This document shows positions 33,768 to 42,161 of a DNA stretch of 64,000 nucleotides, piece after piece. A program made the position numbers and the translations under genes. Source of the stretch: Bacillota bacterium (GTDB taxonomy: Bacteria > Bacillota > Clostridia > Lachnospirales > Lachnospiraceae); the NCBI GenBank assembly GCA_023411215.1, contig JAEYOY010000058.1, positions 62,001 to 126,000 of the forward strand, read 5' to 3'. The notes beneath the pieces were generated by a model. The model did not search any database. It was not told the DNA's origin and worked only from the letters and a program-made list of their open reading frames with translations. How positions within the stretch are numbered: position 1 is the stretch's first letter; every line of letters starts with the position of its first letter.

Positions 33768-34764
33768 TAGCAGATTCCCTCCTCTTGCCTTTTATAAATT
33801 CTTTGATACGATGGAGCGTTTTTTTATTAAAGATGCCGATAAGGCCTTCTGGCTTGAAGATAAATACTACAATCATCATAATGCCATATAAAAGCATACC
33901 TGCACCTGACTCACCTAAGAATATGTTTGTTACCTCAGATAAGATTACAAGGAAGAAGGATCCGATAATCGGGCCACCAATTGTACCCAGTCCTCCAACA
34001 ATCGCCATGGTACCAATTTTGGTAGATAAATCAAGTCCACCTACGCTTGCAGGATCGATATAGCTAAGGAAGAAAGCATATATTGTTCCAACGATAGAAG
34101 CTATTATGGAGCTTATAACAAATGCCTTCAGTTTGACCTGGTTTGAGTTAATACCTAATGATTGAACTGCATCCTCGTCTGCTCTAATTGCTTTTAAATA
34201 ATATCCTAATCTCGACTTTTCAATAATTCTTACCACACATACTGTGATAATTAAGAAAACTAAGAGGATATAATAATACATTTTATCGGAGGAAAATGTT
34301 AAATGCCAAAAATTATCTTCTTTAAAAGTAATAACAAGTCCATTTGCGCCCTTTGTTAAGTCCTTTTTGTATAAAAGAAAAACCTTTACTAATTCTGCAA
34401 AGCCAATTGTTGACAGGGAAAAGAATGGACCTCTCAGCTTAAAGGAGATACTTCCAATGATTGTTGCTACAATCGCGGATATGAAAGCTCCCAATAGCAT
34501 TCCTAACCAAGGACTAATTCCGTAATTATTAAAAAGTATAAAGCTTGTATAGGAACCGATCGCTACAAATGCAGCATGACACCAGGAAATCTGTGCGGCA
34601 TACCCACCAATAATATTCCAAGCAGAGCCTAAGCAAGCAAAGGTACAAAAGAATACACCAACTGATATTATATAGTTACTATTTGCAAACAATGGGAAAA
34701 TCGCGAGAATCAGGAGAGCTAAACAGATTAAAATTGCTTTCTTAGAAATTTTCACTTTATTCAT
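33742..34764 (-). CDS. livM: HAAT-type importer permease, LivM-like
   Basis: 340 residues with eight to ten predicted membrane helices. LivM hallmarks include GGYAAQISWCHAAFVAIGSY near residue 53-72, LRGPFFSLSTIGFAELVKVF in the middle and GGLGTIGGPIIGSFFLV late. A basic C-terminal tail follows. It touches the livH-like stop (1-base overlap) and overlaps the livG-like gene by 26 bases. Confidence 0.92.
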   Translation of the reverse strand: MNKVKISKKAILICLALLILAIFPLFANSNYIISVGVFFCTFACLGSAWNIIGGYAAQISWCHAAFVAIGSYTSFILFNNYGISPWLGMLLGAFISAIVATIIGSISFKLRGPFFSLSTIGFAELVKVFLLYKKDLTKGANGLVITFKEDNFWHLTFSSDKMYYYILLVFLIITVCVVRIIEKSRLGYYLKAIRADEDAVQSLGINSNQVKLKAFVISSIIASIVGTIYAFFLSYIDPASVGGLDLSTKIGTMAIVGGLGTIGGPIIGSFFLVILSEVTNIFLGESGAGMLLYGIMMIVVFIFKPEGLIGIFNKKTLHRIKEFIKGKRRESANGNTIEAK

Positions 34765-35645
34765 TATGCCTTCCTAGCTCCTTTCCCAAATAATCCATTT
34801 GGCTTAAATGCAAGTACAAGTATAAGTATTAAGTAAGCTCCACCCGGCGCTAAGTCGAAAGAGATATAAGATCCTATGAATGCTTCAAACAAACCTGCTA
34901 GTAAGCCACCAACGACAGCACCCCATATATTACCAAGTCCACCAAGAACTACGCAAGCCATTGCAATCGTCTTAAAGGGAGCTCCTACGGTAGGATATAC
35001 ATAGTAAATAGGTGTAAGCAATACGCCGGTGATACCAGCTAAAGTAATTCCGATCGAAAAAGCAAATCTATATATACTGTTTGTCTTTATGCCTAGCATC
35101 TGAGACACTTCTCTATTTTCTGATGTCGCTCTCATCGCCCTTCCAACATCAGTCATTTTCAAAAAGAAATAAACAATTGTAACAAATACTAACATTACTC
35201 CACATGCAACTACTCTCGATAATGCAATATTAAAGCTACCAATTTTAACCGATATTTTACTAACCTCTGTAACTACACTTTGACTGGTTGCTGAAAAAAT
35301 CAATTGAATTACAGTGATAAGAACATAGGATAGTCCCATCGTTATAATAATAAAGCTTGTTCCATCTCTTCCAATAATGGGCTTAATTAATATTCTATAA
35401 ATACACATTCCAATGATAAACATGATGATAGCTACAGGAATAACCAAGTAATATGGCCCTAAGCCTGTAATTCTATGTAATAACAAAGTCATAAACATAC
35501 CTACCATCAGAAATTCACCTTGTGCAAAATTTATAACCTTCATTACACCAAATATCATTGTTAAACCAACCGATATTAGAGCGTAAATTCCACCCATAGT
35601 TAATCCATTCAGTATTGTTTGACCTACTAACCAACTTGATGACAC
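34764..35645 (-). CDS. livH: HAAT-type importer permease, LivH-like
   Basis: 293 residues, GTG start at 35645 with AGGAGGG upstream. LivH pattern: NGLTMGGIYALISVGLTMIFGVMKVINFAQGEF at the start and GGLGNIWGAVVGGLLAGL near the end, with about eight membrane helices. A 17-bp hairpin separates it from the binding-protein gene, which usually serves to make more binding protein than permease. Confidence 0.93.
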   Translation of the reverse strand: MSSSWLVGQTILNGLTMGGIYALISVGLTMIFGVMKVINFAQGEFLMVGMFMTLLLHRITGLGPYYLVIPVAIIMFIIGMCIYRILIKPIIGRDGTSFIIITMGLSYVLITVIQLIFSATSQSVVTEVSKISVKIGSFNIALSRVVACGVMLVFVTIVYFFLKMTDVGRAMRATSENREVSQMLGIKTNSIYRFAFSIGITLAGITGVLLTPIYYVYPTVGAPFKTIAMACVVLGGLGNIWGAVVGGLLAGLFEAFIGSYISFDLAPGGAYLILILVLAFKPNGLFGKGARKA

Positions 35646-35663
35646 GATAGCCCTCCTAATTGA

Positions 35664-35701
35664 TACACTCTATATTGGTCTATTGACCAATATAGAGTGT
35701 A
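35664..35701 (-). repeat. 17-bp hairpin between binding protein and permease genes
   Basis: Arms 35664-35680 and 35685-35701 pair perfectly around TATT. No T-run follows, so it looks like an mRNA-stabilising or partial-termination structure. Confidence 0.7.
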
Positions 35702-35722
35702 ATACTATTAATTCATTTTGGA

Positions 35723-37000
35723 TTATTCGAACTTATCAGGTGCAATATATTCAGAACCTGCATACTCGATTGGATATACTGCAACGGGTTTTCCATATTG
35801 CCATTGGGAAACAGCTGGAACACCATTGACGTTTTCGCCCTTTTCATTGAACTCATATACACCGGTTAATTGCATACCATCAAACTTGTTGGAGGAAATT
35901 GTATTTCTTAATTCAACAGCATCCGCTTTACCGCAAATCTCTAATGCATTCGCAATAATCTTAACTGCGTCGTAGGTCGGTCCGGATTGCTCTGTCATAA
36001 AGTATCCATAGGTTTCTTCAAATTGATTAACGATTTTTGTATATTCTTCATTTTCTTGGACTAACTTCGTATTCCAATTCCAGTTACCAACTGTAACAAC
36101 ACCATTCGTTGCATCACCTAATGCTTCATAGAAGGAAGGCCAGTTAGAGTTACCCATTACTAAGGGATAAAAATCAATATCTCTCATTGCAGAGAAGATA
36201 AGTTTTTGCTCTTGCATATATCCATAGGGCATTACAACCTCAGCACCTGAATTTTTGATTGCTGTAATCATTGGTGCAAAGTCAGCATTTCCTGCTTGAT
36301 AGGATTCGTCAAATACGATCTCCAATCCCATGTTTTGTGCACTCTTTCTTGCTCCATCAGCCATGTTGATACCATTCGCTGAGTTTTCATATATAATAGC
36401 AACTTTTTTATAGGAATAACCAAGATCATTATTTAAGTAATCTAGAAATTCTATGTTATATTCACCTAATTGTGTTCCTCTGTTTGTGATAGAGAATACA
36501 TATTGATATCCTTGGTTTGTAATATCAACTGAGTTTGAAAAGGTTAAAAGAGGAACCTGATTTTTTTCGAATGCCGGAAGCATAGGAAGGGTAAGTGCAC
36601 TACTACCGCTACCAACAGCAGCTACTATGTCCTTATCACTTAAAGCTCTTTCTGCTACGTTCTTACTTTGTGCAGGATCGCTTGTTCCATCAAATACCAC
36701 AAGCTCAAGCTTTTTACCACCTAAGGCTTTGATACCGCCGGCATCATTAATGTTTTTTACAGCTAAATTAGCTGCATCAAGACACATATTTCCTGATTCG
36801 GCACTACCACCTGATAAGGGATAAATAAATGCTATTTTAATTGTTTCCTCATCATTCGTTTGTTCAGAAGCTTTTTCTGTAGAGCTATCCGTAGCTTTTT
36901 TCTCTTCTGGTGTGGTTTGTGTTTTATTACCACAAGCACCTAAAAACATACACATAATCAGTAGTAGTGTTACCATTAAGCTGGTTTTTCTCTTTTTCAT
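35723..37000 (-). CDS. livJ: HAAT-type substrate-binding lipoprotein, LivJ-like
   Basis: 425 residues. A lipoprotein signal ends in the lipobox LGAC (Cys about 23), followed by a charged Thr/Glu-rich linker and a periplasmic-binding-protein type I domain beginning IKIAFIYPLSGGSAESG. It is the first gene of the operon, behind a strong promoter with a downstream operator. The ligand is not readable from sequence; the catabolic genes at the end of the operon suggest a sugar acid. Confidence 0.92.
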   Translation of the reverse strand: MKKRKTSLMVTLLLIMCMFLGACGNKTQTTPEEKKATDSSTEKASEQTNDEETIKIAFIYPLSGGSAESGNMCLDAANLAVKNINDAGGIKALGGKKLELVVFDGTSDPAQSKNVAERALSDKDIVAAVGSGSSALTLPMLPAFEKNQVPLLTFSNSVDITNQGYQYVFSITNRGTQLGEYNIEFLDYLNNDLGYSYKKVAIIYENSANGINMADGARKSAQNMGLEIVFDESYQAGNADFAPMITAIKNSGAEVVMPYGYMQEQKLIFSAMRDIDFYPLVMGNSNWPSFYEALGDATNGVVTVGNWNWNTKLVQENEEYTKIVNQFEETYGYFMTEQSGPTYDAVKIIANALEICGKADAVELRNTISSNKFDGMQLTGVYEFNEKGENVNGVPAVSQWQYGKPVAVYPIEYAGSEYIAPDKFE

Positions 37001-37401
37001 ACTTTTCTCCTTCTAGCATCTTGTTAAGTCGTTTTGGTTCATAGTCTACACGTGTATTCTCTCGTTCGTATATACGAACTAAGTTCCTTATTACAACTTA
37101 ATTCTATCAGCTAATATGTATATTGTCAATATGATTATTTTATTTTTTTTGTCTATTTTCTATATGCAATTGTTGCCATGGTGGTAAATATGTTGTTATT
37201 TAGAGGCTTGTCTTGCAAGTATCTATAAATGTTGCATAATTTATCACCTGTCCAACCAATCCACAAGACACATCAAAATTATAATTTTGTAGTTTATATT
37301 TACCGTTTTATTTTTATGTTGTATAATATCTAATAATACAATTTGGGACAGATAAATGTACAATTAAGAGACGCGCATGATTATACATGGAGGTGCACAA
37401 A
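37001..37401. other. Divergent livJ-iclR regulatory region
   Basis: Holds the livJ promoter and operator (37064-37129) and, for iclR, a TATAAT at 37322-37327. AT-rich; no gene seen. Confidence 0.6.
37064..37129 (-). promoter_or_regulatory. livJ promoter with 16-bp palindromic operator
   Basis: On the minus strand TTGACA (37129-37124) and TAGAAT (37106-37101), 17 bases apart. The perfect palindrome GTTCGTATATACGAAC (37064-37079) lies just downstream of the expected start site, a roadblock position for the divergent IclR repressor. Confidence 0.75.
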
Positions 37402-38181
37402 ATGGATAATTACACCGAGCATAGAACCTGCTCTAGAATACTAAATATTTTAGAACTAGTATCAATTCATGATGAAGGAATGAGTTTTTCTGAAATTATA
37501 ACTGAATTAGATATTCCTAAGGGAAGCCTCCATCCCCTGATACAGACCTTAGTCGCTCGCAAATATCTTAAATATAACGATAAAACCCAAAAGTATCTCT
37601 TAGGAGAGACTCTATTTATTTTAGGTAATAAATATTTAAGTAAGGTTAATATTTTAGACCATATAAGGGAAAAACTAACCACTCTTACTAATTTAACGGA
37701 TGAAACTACGTATTTTGGCGTTTTATCAGGAACCGATGTACTATACTTATTAAAAAGCGAATCAACCAATGCGATACGCATAACTGCCTCAGTAGCAAAT
37801 AAACTGCCGGCCTATTCTACAGGCTTCGGGAAAGCGATATTAAGTCAATTTAATGCGGAGGAGCTAAAGCAGCTTTATCCAGAGGGTTTAAAGGCTATCA
37901 CACCATATACGATTACAGATATTAATGTATTGGCCGAGCAATCCCAAAAAACAAGAGAAACAGGTATCGCATATGAATATCAAGAATCAACGCTTGGAAT
38001 TCGGTGTATCGCAACACCAATACACCTTGATCAAAAAGTAGTGTCCGGGATTAGTATTGCAATACCTATCTATCGATACGATGAGAATAAATTAGATCTA
38101 TTTATTCGACATATGTTAGAAACACGTAATCAAATTGAACAAATTCTTGAACTGAATAAAGCCCAATGGTATCAGCTATAA
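37402..38181 (+). CDS. IclR family transcriptional regulator
   Basis: 259 residues from ATG 37402, because the ATG at 37387 is part of the GGAGGTG ribosome site. An N-terminal winged helix (FSEIITELDIPKGSLHPLIQTL) precedes the IclR effector domain (AYSTGFGKAILSQF, ESTLGIRCIATPI). IclR/KdgR-type regulators commonly control KDG and galactonate genes. It is divergent from the importer operon and is its probable regulator, presumably through the 16-bp palindrome. Confidence 0.9.
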   Translation: MDNYTEHRTCSRILNILELVSIHDEGMSFSEIITELDIPKGSLHPLIQTLVARKYLKYNDKTQKYLLGETLFILGNKYLSKVNILDHIREKLTTLTNLTDETTYFGVLSGTDVLYLLKSESTNAIRITASVANKLPAYSTGFGKAILSQFNAEELKQLYPEGLKAITPYTITDINVLAEQSQKTRETGIAYEYQESTLGIRCIATPIHLDQKVVSGISIAIPIYRYDENKLDLFIRHMLETRNQIEQILELNKAQWYQL

Positions 38182-38237
38182 TGCTCTTGACAACCCTTTT
38201 TTTCATGATATACTTAACTAGTTGCAAACCCTTATAT

Positions 38238-38272
38238 ACAACAAAATTCCCACAACGCGGGTATTTTGTTGT
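38238..38272 (+). terminator. Hairpin between iclR and the preQ1 riboswitch
   Basis: ACAACAAAAT (38238-38247) pairs with ATTTTGTTGT (38263-38272), with an inner CCC/GGG. It probably ends iclR transcription. Confidence 0.5.
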
Positions 38273-38302
38273 CTTGAATTAAGGCTTTTGTGACGTAACC
38301 AT

Positions 38303-38345
38303 CGTGTGTTCGAGACCTTCCACACGTAAAACAAAACTAAAGGAG
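38303..38345 (+). promoter_or_regulatory. preQ1-I riboswitch
   Basis: The compact class I aptamer layout is present: stem CGTGTG (38303-38308) with CACACG (38321-38326), loop TTCGAGACCTTC and the A-rich tail TAAAACAAAACTAAAGG that runs into the AGGAG ribosome site of queT. Ligand binding would hide AGGAG, giving translational repression by preQ1. Confidence 0.8.
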
Positions 38346-38352
38346 AATTCAT

Positions 38353-38847
38353 ATGAACAACAAACAAACTTTGTATCTCACAGAGGCTGCTGTCATTGCA
38401 GCTATCTATACCGTACTGGTACTGGTCTTCCAGCCAATCAGCTTCGGTCCGATCCAATTCAGAATTGCTGAGGCACTCACTATTCTACCTTATTTTACTC
38501 CTGCTGCCATTCCCGGTGTTGCGATCGGCTGCTTCTTAAGTGCCGTGCTAACAGGAGCGGATATTCTTGATATGGTATTCGGCTCTCTAACGACACTGAT
38601 TGCAGCAATCCTATCCTATCAGCTTCGGCGCTACAAATTCTTAGTACCAATCCCCCCGATTGTTGCCAATGCATTAATTATTCCTTGGGTGCTGCGTTAT
38701 GCTTATCATATTCCTGATGCTATTCCTTATATGATGCTTACCGTGGGTGCAGGACAAGTCTTGGCTGTCGGTGTTTTAGGTATCATTCTGCTCTTTGCAC
38801 TGGATAAAGTAAAGCATGTGATATTTCGAACCACTTATCAACCATAA
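38353..38847 (+). CDS. queT: QueT family queuosine precursor transporter
   Basis: 164 residues, five or six membrane helices. It begins LTEAAVIAAIYTVLVLVFQP and contains QFRIAEALTILPYF, typical of QueT, an ECF-type S component for queuosine precursors. The preQ1-I aptamer directly upstream supports the substrate. AGGAG lies 7 bases before the ATG and overlaps the aptamer tail. No queC/D/E/F genes are nearby, so the cell may rely on salvage at this locus. Confidence 0.93.
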   Translation: MNNKQTLYLTEAAVIAAIYTVLVLVFQPISFGPIQFRIAEALTILPYFTPAAIPGVAIGCFLSAVLTGADILDMVFGSLTTLIAAILSYQLRRYKFLVPIPPIVANALIIPWVLRYAYHIPDAIPYMMLTVGAGQVLAVGVLGIILLFALDKVKHVIFRTTYQP

Positions 38848-38901
38848 GAATTAACTAGAAGTATTAATTAATAAATTCATTAGCAATAAGGTCTATAAAG
38901 T

Positions 38902-38950
38902 AAAGAGATTATTTTTCCTTAACATAATAGGAAATAATAATCTCTTTTTT
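38902..38950 (+). terminator. Rho-independent terminator of queT
   Basis: AAAGAGATTATT (38902-38913) pairs with AATAATCTCTTT, followed by more T. Confidence 0.8.
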
Positions 38951-39097
38951 AAAGCCATCCATTTACTCCACTTTACTCTTTGACTTATCGTTTGTCCGGT
39001 AGCATTAGGAAGATTGGCCTCATTGAGTAACCTAGCCTTTTATCTTTCTTTGGGTAATACATTATACCGATAATGACAGATCCCTTCTAATTTATGA

Positions 39098-39129
39098 TTG
39101 ACAAATATATCACGCCGTGATATATTTGT
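39098..39129 (+). promoter_or_regulatory. padR promoter inside a 29-bp perfect operator
   Basis: TTGACA (39098-39103) and TATATT (39121-39126), 17 bases apart. The arms ACAAATATATCACG (39101-39114) and its exact inverse (39116-39129) flank a single C and cover the spacer and -10. Confidence 0.8.
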
Positions 39130-39280
39130 ATCACCACAAGATGCATCGCGATGCGATATATCGGATCACGAGATATGTAAGGAGTGAATTCTCAAGGGAA
39201 GCACTCACAAGACTTGTATCAACGTTACTAAGGTACAGATTTTAGCTACGCAAGATATGTGAGCAGAAATTGGAGGAACT

Positions 39281-39601
39281 ATGAAAGAGATCACGGAATT
39301 TATCCCCATGAGCGAAACGGCCTACTACATTCTTCTATCCCTGACAGAAGAACGCCACGGATATGCTATCATGCAGTACGTGTCAGGCCTTACTAAGAAT
39401 CGGATTAATCTAGGTGCCGGTACATTATATGGAACCTTATCAAAGCTGGAGCAGTCCGGTCTGGTCATTATTACTGGAGAGGAAAATAAAAGAAAGTATT
39501 ATAAAATAACAGTCGATGGTGAGGCTGTATTAGGTGCAGAACTAGGAAGAATTGAAGAATTATATCGGAATGGAAGGGAGGTTTTTGGATATGGAAAATA
39601 G
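39281..39601 (+). CDS. PadR family transcriptional regulator (with DUF2812)
   Basis: 106 residues: PadR winged helix with HGYAIMQYVSGLTKNRINLGAGTLYGTLSKLEQSGL and wing NKRKYYKIT. It overlaps the DUF2812 gene by 11 bases. Its promoter is buried in a 29-bp perfect inverted repeat, indicating tight autoregulation. TTGGAGGA precedes the ATG, which lies 150 bases downstream of the operator. Confidence 0.92.
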   Translation: MKEITEFIPMSETAYYILLSLTEERHGYAIMQYVSGLTKNRINLGAGTLYGTLSKLEQSGLVIITGEENKRKYYKITVDGEAVLGAELGRIEELYRNGREVFGYGK

Positions 39602-40187
39602 CAAAAAATATGTGAGAAAGTCCTTCTTCGCTCATCAATATGAGAAGGAAGAAGAGTTTCTATCAAAGATGGCCAGAGAGGGCTGGCATTTTGTTAATCT
39701 TCATAGAGGGTTACTATCAAAATATGAATTTGACAAGGGTGAGCCTACAGATTATGTCTATCAATTGGACTATGTTAACCAGGAAGAAGACACAGAAAGC
39801 TATCATCAATTATTTCAGGATGCAGGCTGGGAAGAAATGTTTTCCTGGGATGGTGTGTATAATGGGAAATGGTATTATTTTCGCAGAATACGTACCGGAA
39901 GTAAGGAGGACCGGATATTTACGGATGTTGAGTCGAAGTGTCAATTATATGATAAGCTGATGAAAAAGTATGGCTTCTTCTTTATCGCATTATTATTGTT
40001 GCAGTTGAATGCTCTAGGGGTTGAGATGAGACAAATAAATCTTGCTCAATTTCCTTCAATCCATGGTATTGGTTTGATTATCATAACCAGCCTTAGCATA
40101 TTATTTATTTTGGTGTATGGATATATGCTCTTGGGATTAGTATTTAAGAGAATACAGATGAAGCAGACACTTGATAAACGTATTTAA
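39591..40187 (+). CDS. DUF2812 membrane protein
   Basis: 198 residues from ATG 39591, with GGAAGGGAGG upstream. The N-terminal part fits DUF2812 (FFAHQYEKEEEFLSKMAREGWHF, then YVYQLDY), followed by two membrane helices (about 128-148 and 162-185). DUF2812 proteins usually pair with PadR regulators, as here, and may act as its membrane sensor or antagonist (inference). Confidence 0.88.
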   Translation: MENSKKYVRKSFFAHQYEKEEEFLSKMAREGWHFVNLHRGLLSKYEFDKGEPTDYVYQLDYVNQEEDTESYHQLFQDAGWEEMFSWDGVYNGKWYYFRRIRTGSKEDRIFTDVESKCQLYDKLMKKYGFFFIALLLLQLNALGVEMRQINLAQFPSIHGIGLIIITSLSILFILVYGYMLLGLVFKRIQMKQTLDKRI

Positions 40188-40236
40188 CTATATTTGCTTT
40201 ATAATTGATAAGCTTTAGATTATCAATTATAAAAGT

Positions 40237-40290
40237 AAGCTTGGAATAGGGTGATTATGCAAAACATTAATCATCCTATTCCAAGCTTTT
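40237..40290. terminator. Strong bidirectional terminator
   Basis: AAGCTTGGAATAGG...TGATT (40237-40255) pairs with AATCATCCTATTCCAAGCTT (40269-40288), with T-runs on both sides. It serves the DUF2812 gene and the convergent asnS. A second AT-rich hairpin lies at 40199-40232. Confidence 0.85.
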
Positions 40291-40355
40291 ATGACAACAC
40301 AAATTATCACAACATTGATTGAACTACCGATTTAAGTGATGACGATAGAGTAGTT

Positions 40356-41747
40356 TTACAGCTCGCAGTTATTTACGGTTCTGGGGAAGGGAACCACGTC
40401 TCTGATGTTACCCATGCCGGTGAGGTACATTACGCAACGCTCAAAACCGAGTCCGAAGCCTGCATGTCTTGCAGAACCGTATTTTCTGAGATCAAGATAG
40501 AATTCATAATCTTCCTTCTTCAGACCCAGTTCTTCCATTCTCTTAACAAGCTTATCGTAATCATCCTCTCTCTGACTTCCGCCGATGATCTCACCGATGC
40601 CGGGAACCAATAAGTCCATAGCCGCAACGGTCTTATTATCCTCATTCAGCTTCATATAGAAGGCTTTGATATCCTTCGGATAATCGGTTACGAATACAGG
40701 CTTCTTAAATACCTGCTCGGTCAGATAACGCTCATGCTCCGTCTGCAGGTCGCAGCCCCAGAATACCTTATAATCAAAGTTATCATTATTCTTCTCTAAG
40801 ATGCTGATGGCTTCCGTATAGGTCACATGTCCAAAGTCAGAATTAGCCACATTGGTAAGACGCTCCAATAAGCCCTGATCCACGAACTGATTAAAGAACT
40901 GGAGCTCAGCAGGCGCATGTTCAAGCACATAGTTAATCACATACTTTAGCATCCCCTCTGCCATTGCCATATCATCCTTCAAATCTGCAAAGGCAATCTC
41001 CGGCTCGATCATCCAAAACTCAGCTGCATGACGGGTTGTATTGGAATTCTCTGCTCGGAAGGTAGGGCCGAAGGTATAGATATTCTTGAAGGCCATCGCA
41101 TAGGTTTCACCATTTAACTGTCCGCTTACCGTAAGGTTTGTCTCTTTGCCGAAGAAATCCTGAGTGGTATCAAGTTTACCATCTTCCGTTCTCGGAAGGT
41201 TGTCCATATCTAATGTAGTAACACGGAACATCTCGCCAGCACCCTCTGCATCACTGCCTGTAATAATGGGTGTATGAACATAGACAAAGTCGCGATCCTG
41301 GAAATACTGGTGAATTGCATAAGCAATCAGGGAACGGACACGAAACACAGCCTGAAAGGTGTTGGTTCTAGCTCTTAAGTGTGTCTGAGTTCTCAGATAT
41401 TCCAAGGTGTGTCTCTTCTTCTGGAGAGGATAATCTGCAGTAGAGGTTCCTTCAACGATTACTTCCTCTGCCTGGATCTCGAAGGGCTGCTTAGCATTCG
41501 GAGTAGCCACCAGCTCACCCTTAACAATGATAGCAGAACCTACATTTAACTTAGATACCTCTGCAAAGTTAGTCATCTTATCATGATACACTACCTGAAT
41601 CGGTTCAAAGTAGGTACCGTCATTCAACACGATAAAGCCAAAGGTCTTGGAATCTCTGACGCTTCTGATCCAACCACCTATTGATACCTGCTTTCCGATA
41701 TATTGGTCCTTATTGCGGTACAATTCTCTTACATCAACTAAATCCAT
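40356..41747 (-). CDS. asnS: Asparaginyl-tRNA synthetase
   Basis: 463 residues from ATG 41747, which has AAGGAG 8 bases upstream. An N-terminal OB-fold anticodon domain (VSIGGWIRSVRDSKTFGFIVLNDG) and a class II core with motif 2 TFRAENSNTTRHAAEFWMIEPE and motif 3 GLGFERCVMYLTG follow. It charges tRNA-Asn. No T-box consensus (GGGTGGNACCGCG) was found upstream. Instead the leader has a large hairpin element related to those before dnaD. Confidence 0.96.
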   Translation of the reverse strand: MDLVDVRELYRNKDQYIGKQVSIGGWIRSVRDSKTFGFIVLNDGTYFEPIQVVYHDKMTNFAEVSKLNVGSAIIVKGELVATPNAKQPFEIQAEEVIVEGTSTADYPLQKKRHTLEYLRTQTHLRARTNTFQAVFRVRSLIAYAIHQYFQDRDFVYVHTPIITGSDAEGAGEMFRVTTLDMDNLPRTEDGKLDTTQDFFGKETNLTVSGQLNGETYAMAFKNIYTFGPTFRAENSNTTRHAAEFWMIEPEIAFADLKDDMAMAEGMLKYVINYVLEHAPAELQFFNQFVDQGLLERLTNVANSDFGHVTYTEAISILEKNNDNFDYKVFWGCDLQTEHERYLTEQVFKKPVFVTDYPKDIKAFYMKLNEDNKTVAAMDLLVPGIGEIIGGSQREDDYDKLVKRMEELGLKKEDYEFYLDLRKYGSARHAGFGLGFERCVMYLTGMGNIRDVVPFPRTVNNCEL

Positions 41748-42161
41748 ATTCAAAACTCCTTTGTCTATATTAGTTTTATTAATTTTATACTGGTGATTCT
41801 GTCCAGAAAATGTCCGTCCTATTTAGAAGGGGCTTTTTGAGCTCACGTTGCACTTATCAAAACAAACATAAATGCTTTCTTAAGCAAGCTTAGAAAGCAT
41901 TTATGTTTGCTTTGACTAATCTGCTTATCTTGAATATTATAACATATGATTTTGATTTTTCAATAGGAAGAGGATTTCACCTTTGTATTTTTAACCCGTA
42001 GCTTTTAACCGTAGATGATGTGCAGAAGTAATCATCTTCTGTTTATCGGACGAAGAATACTTATTGCTTTCGAACAGCCAAATGATATATCCGTATACAG
42101 ACTAAGGGAGTGTGTAGATAACTTATAAACACACTCCCTTAATTAGATTATGCTGTTAGAT
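41748..42161. other. asnS upstream region
   Basis: 414 bases without a gene. It holds hairpin element A3 (41841-41924) and the hairpin TAAGGGAGTGTG/CACACTCCCTTA (42103-42114, 42130-42141) just past the GyrI-like stop. Confidence 0.6.
41841..41924 (-). repeat. Hairpin element A3 (asnS leader)
   Basis: Read on the minus strand: GCAGATTAG (41924-41916), a hairpin with an 18-bp perfect stem (41863-41880 with 41892-41909), then GATAAGTGCAACGTGAGC. The boxes match A1 before dnaD, but the stem sequence is different and still pairs. Confidence 0.7.

Larger units (their letters stand above)
38848..39280. other. queT-padR intergenic region
   Basis: Contains the queT terminator (38902-38950), the padR promoter/operator (39098-39129) and the palindrome GCATCGCGATGC (39144-39155). 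No gene seen. Confidence 0.6.

Noticed and set aside
41748..42161. T-box leader for asnS
   Set aside because: No GGGTGGNACCGCG-like sequence occurs on the minus strand; the structure present is the family A hairpin element.
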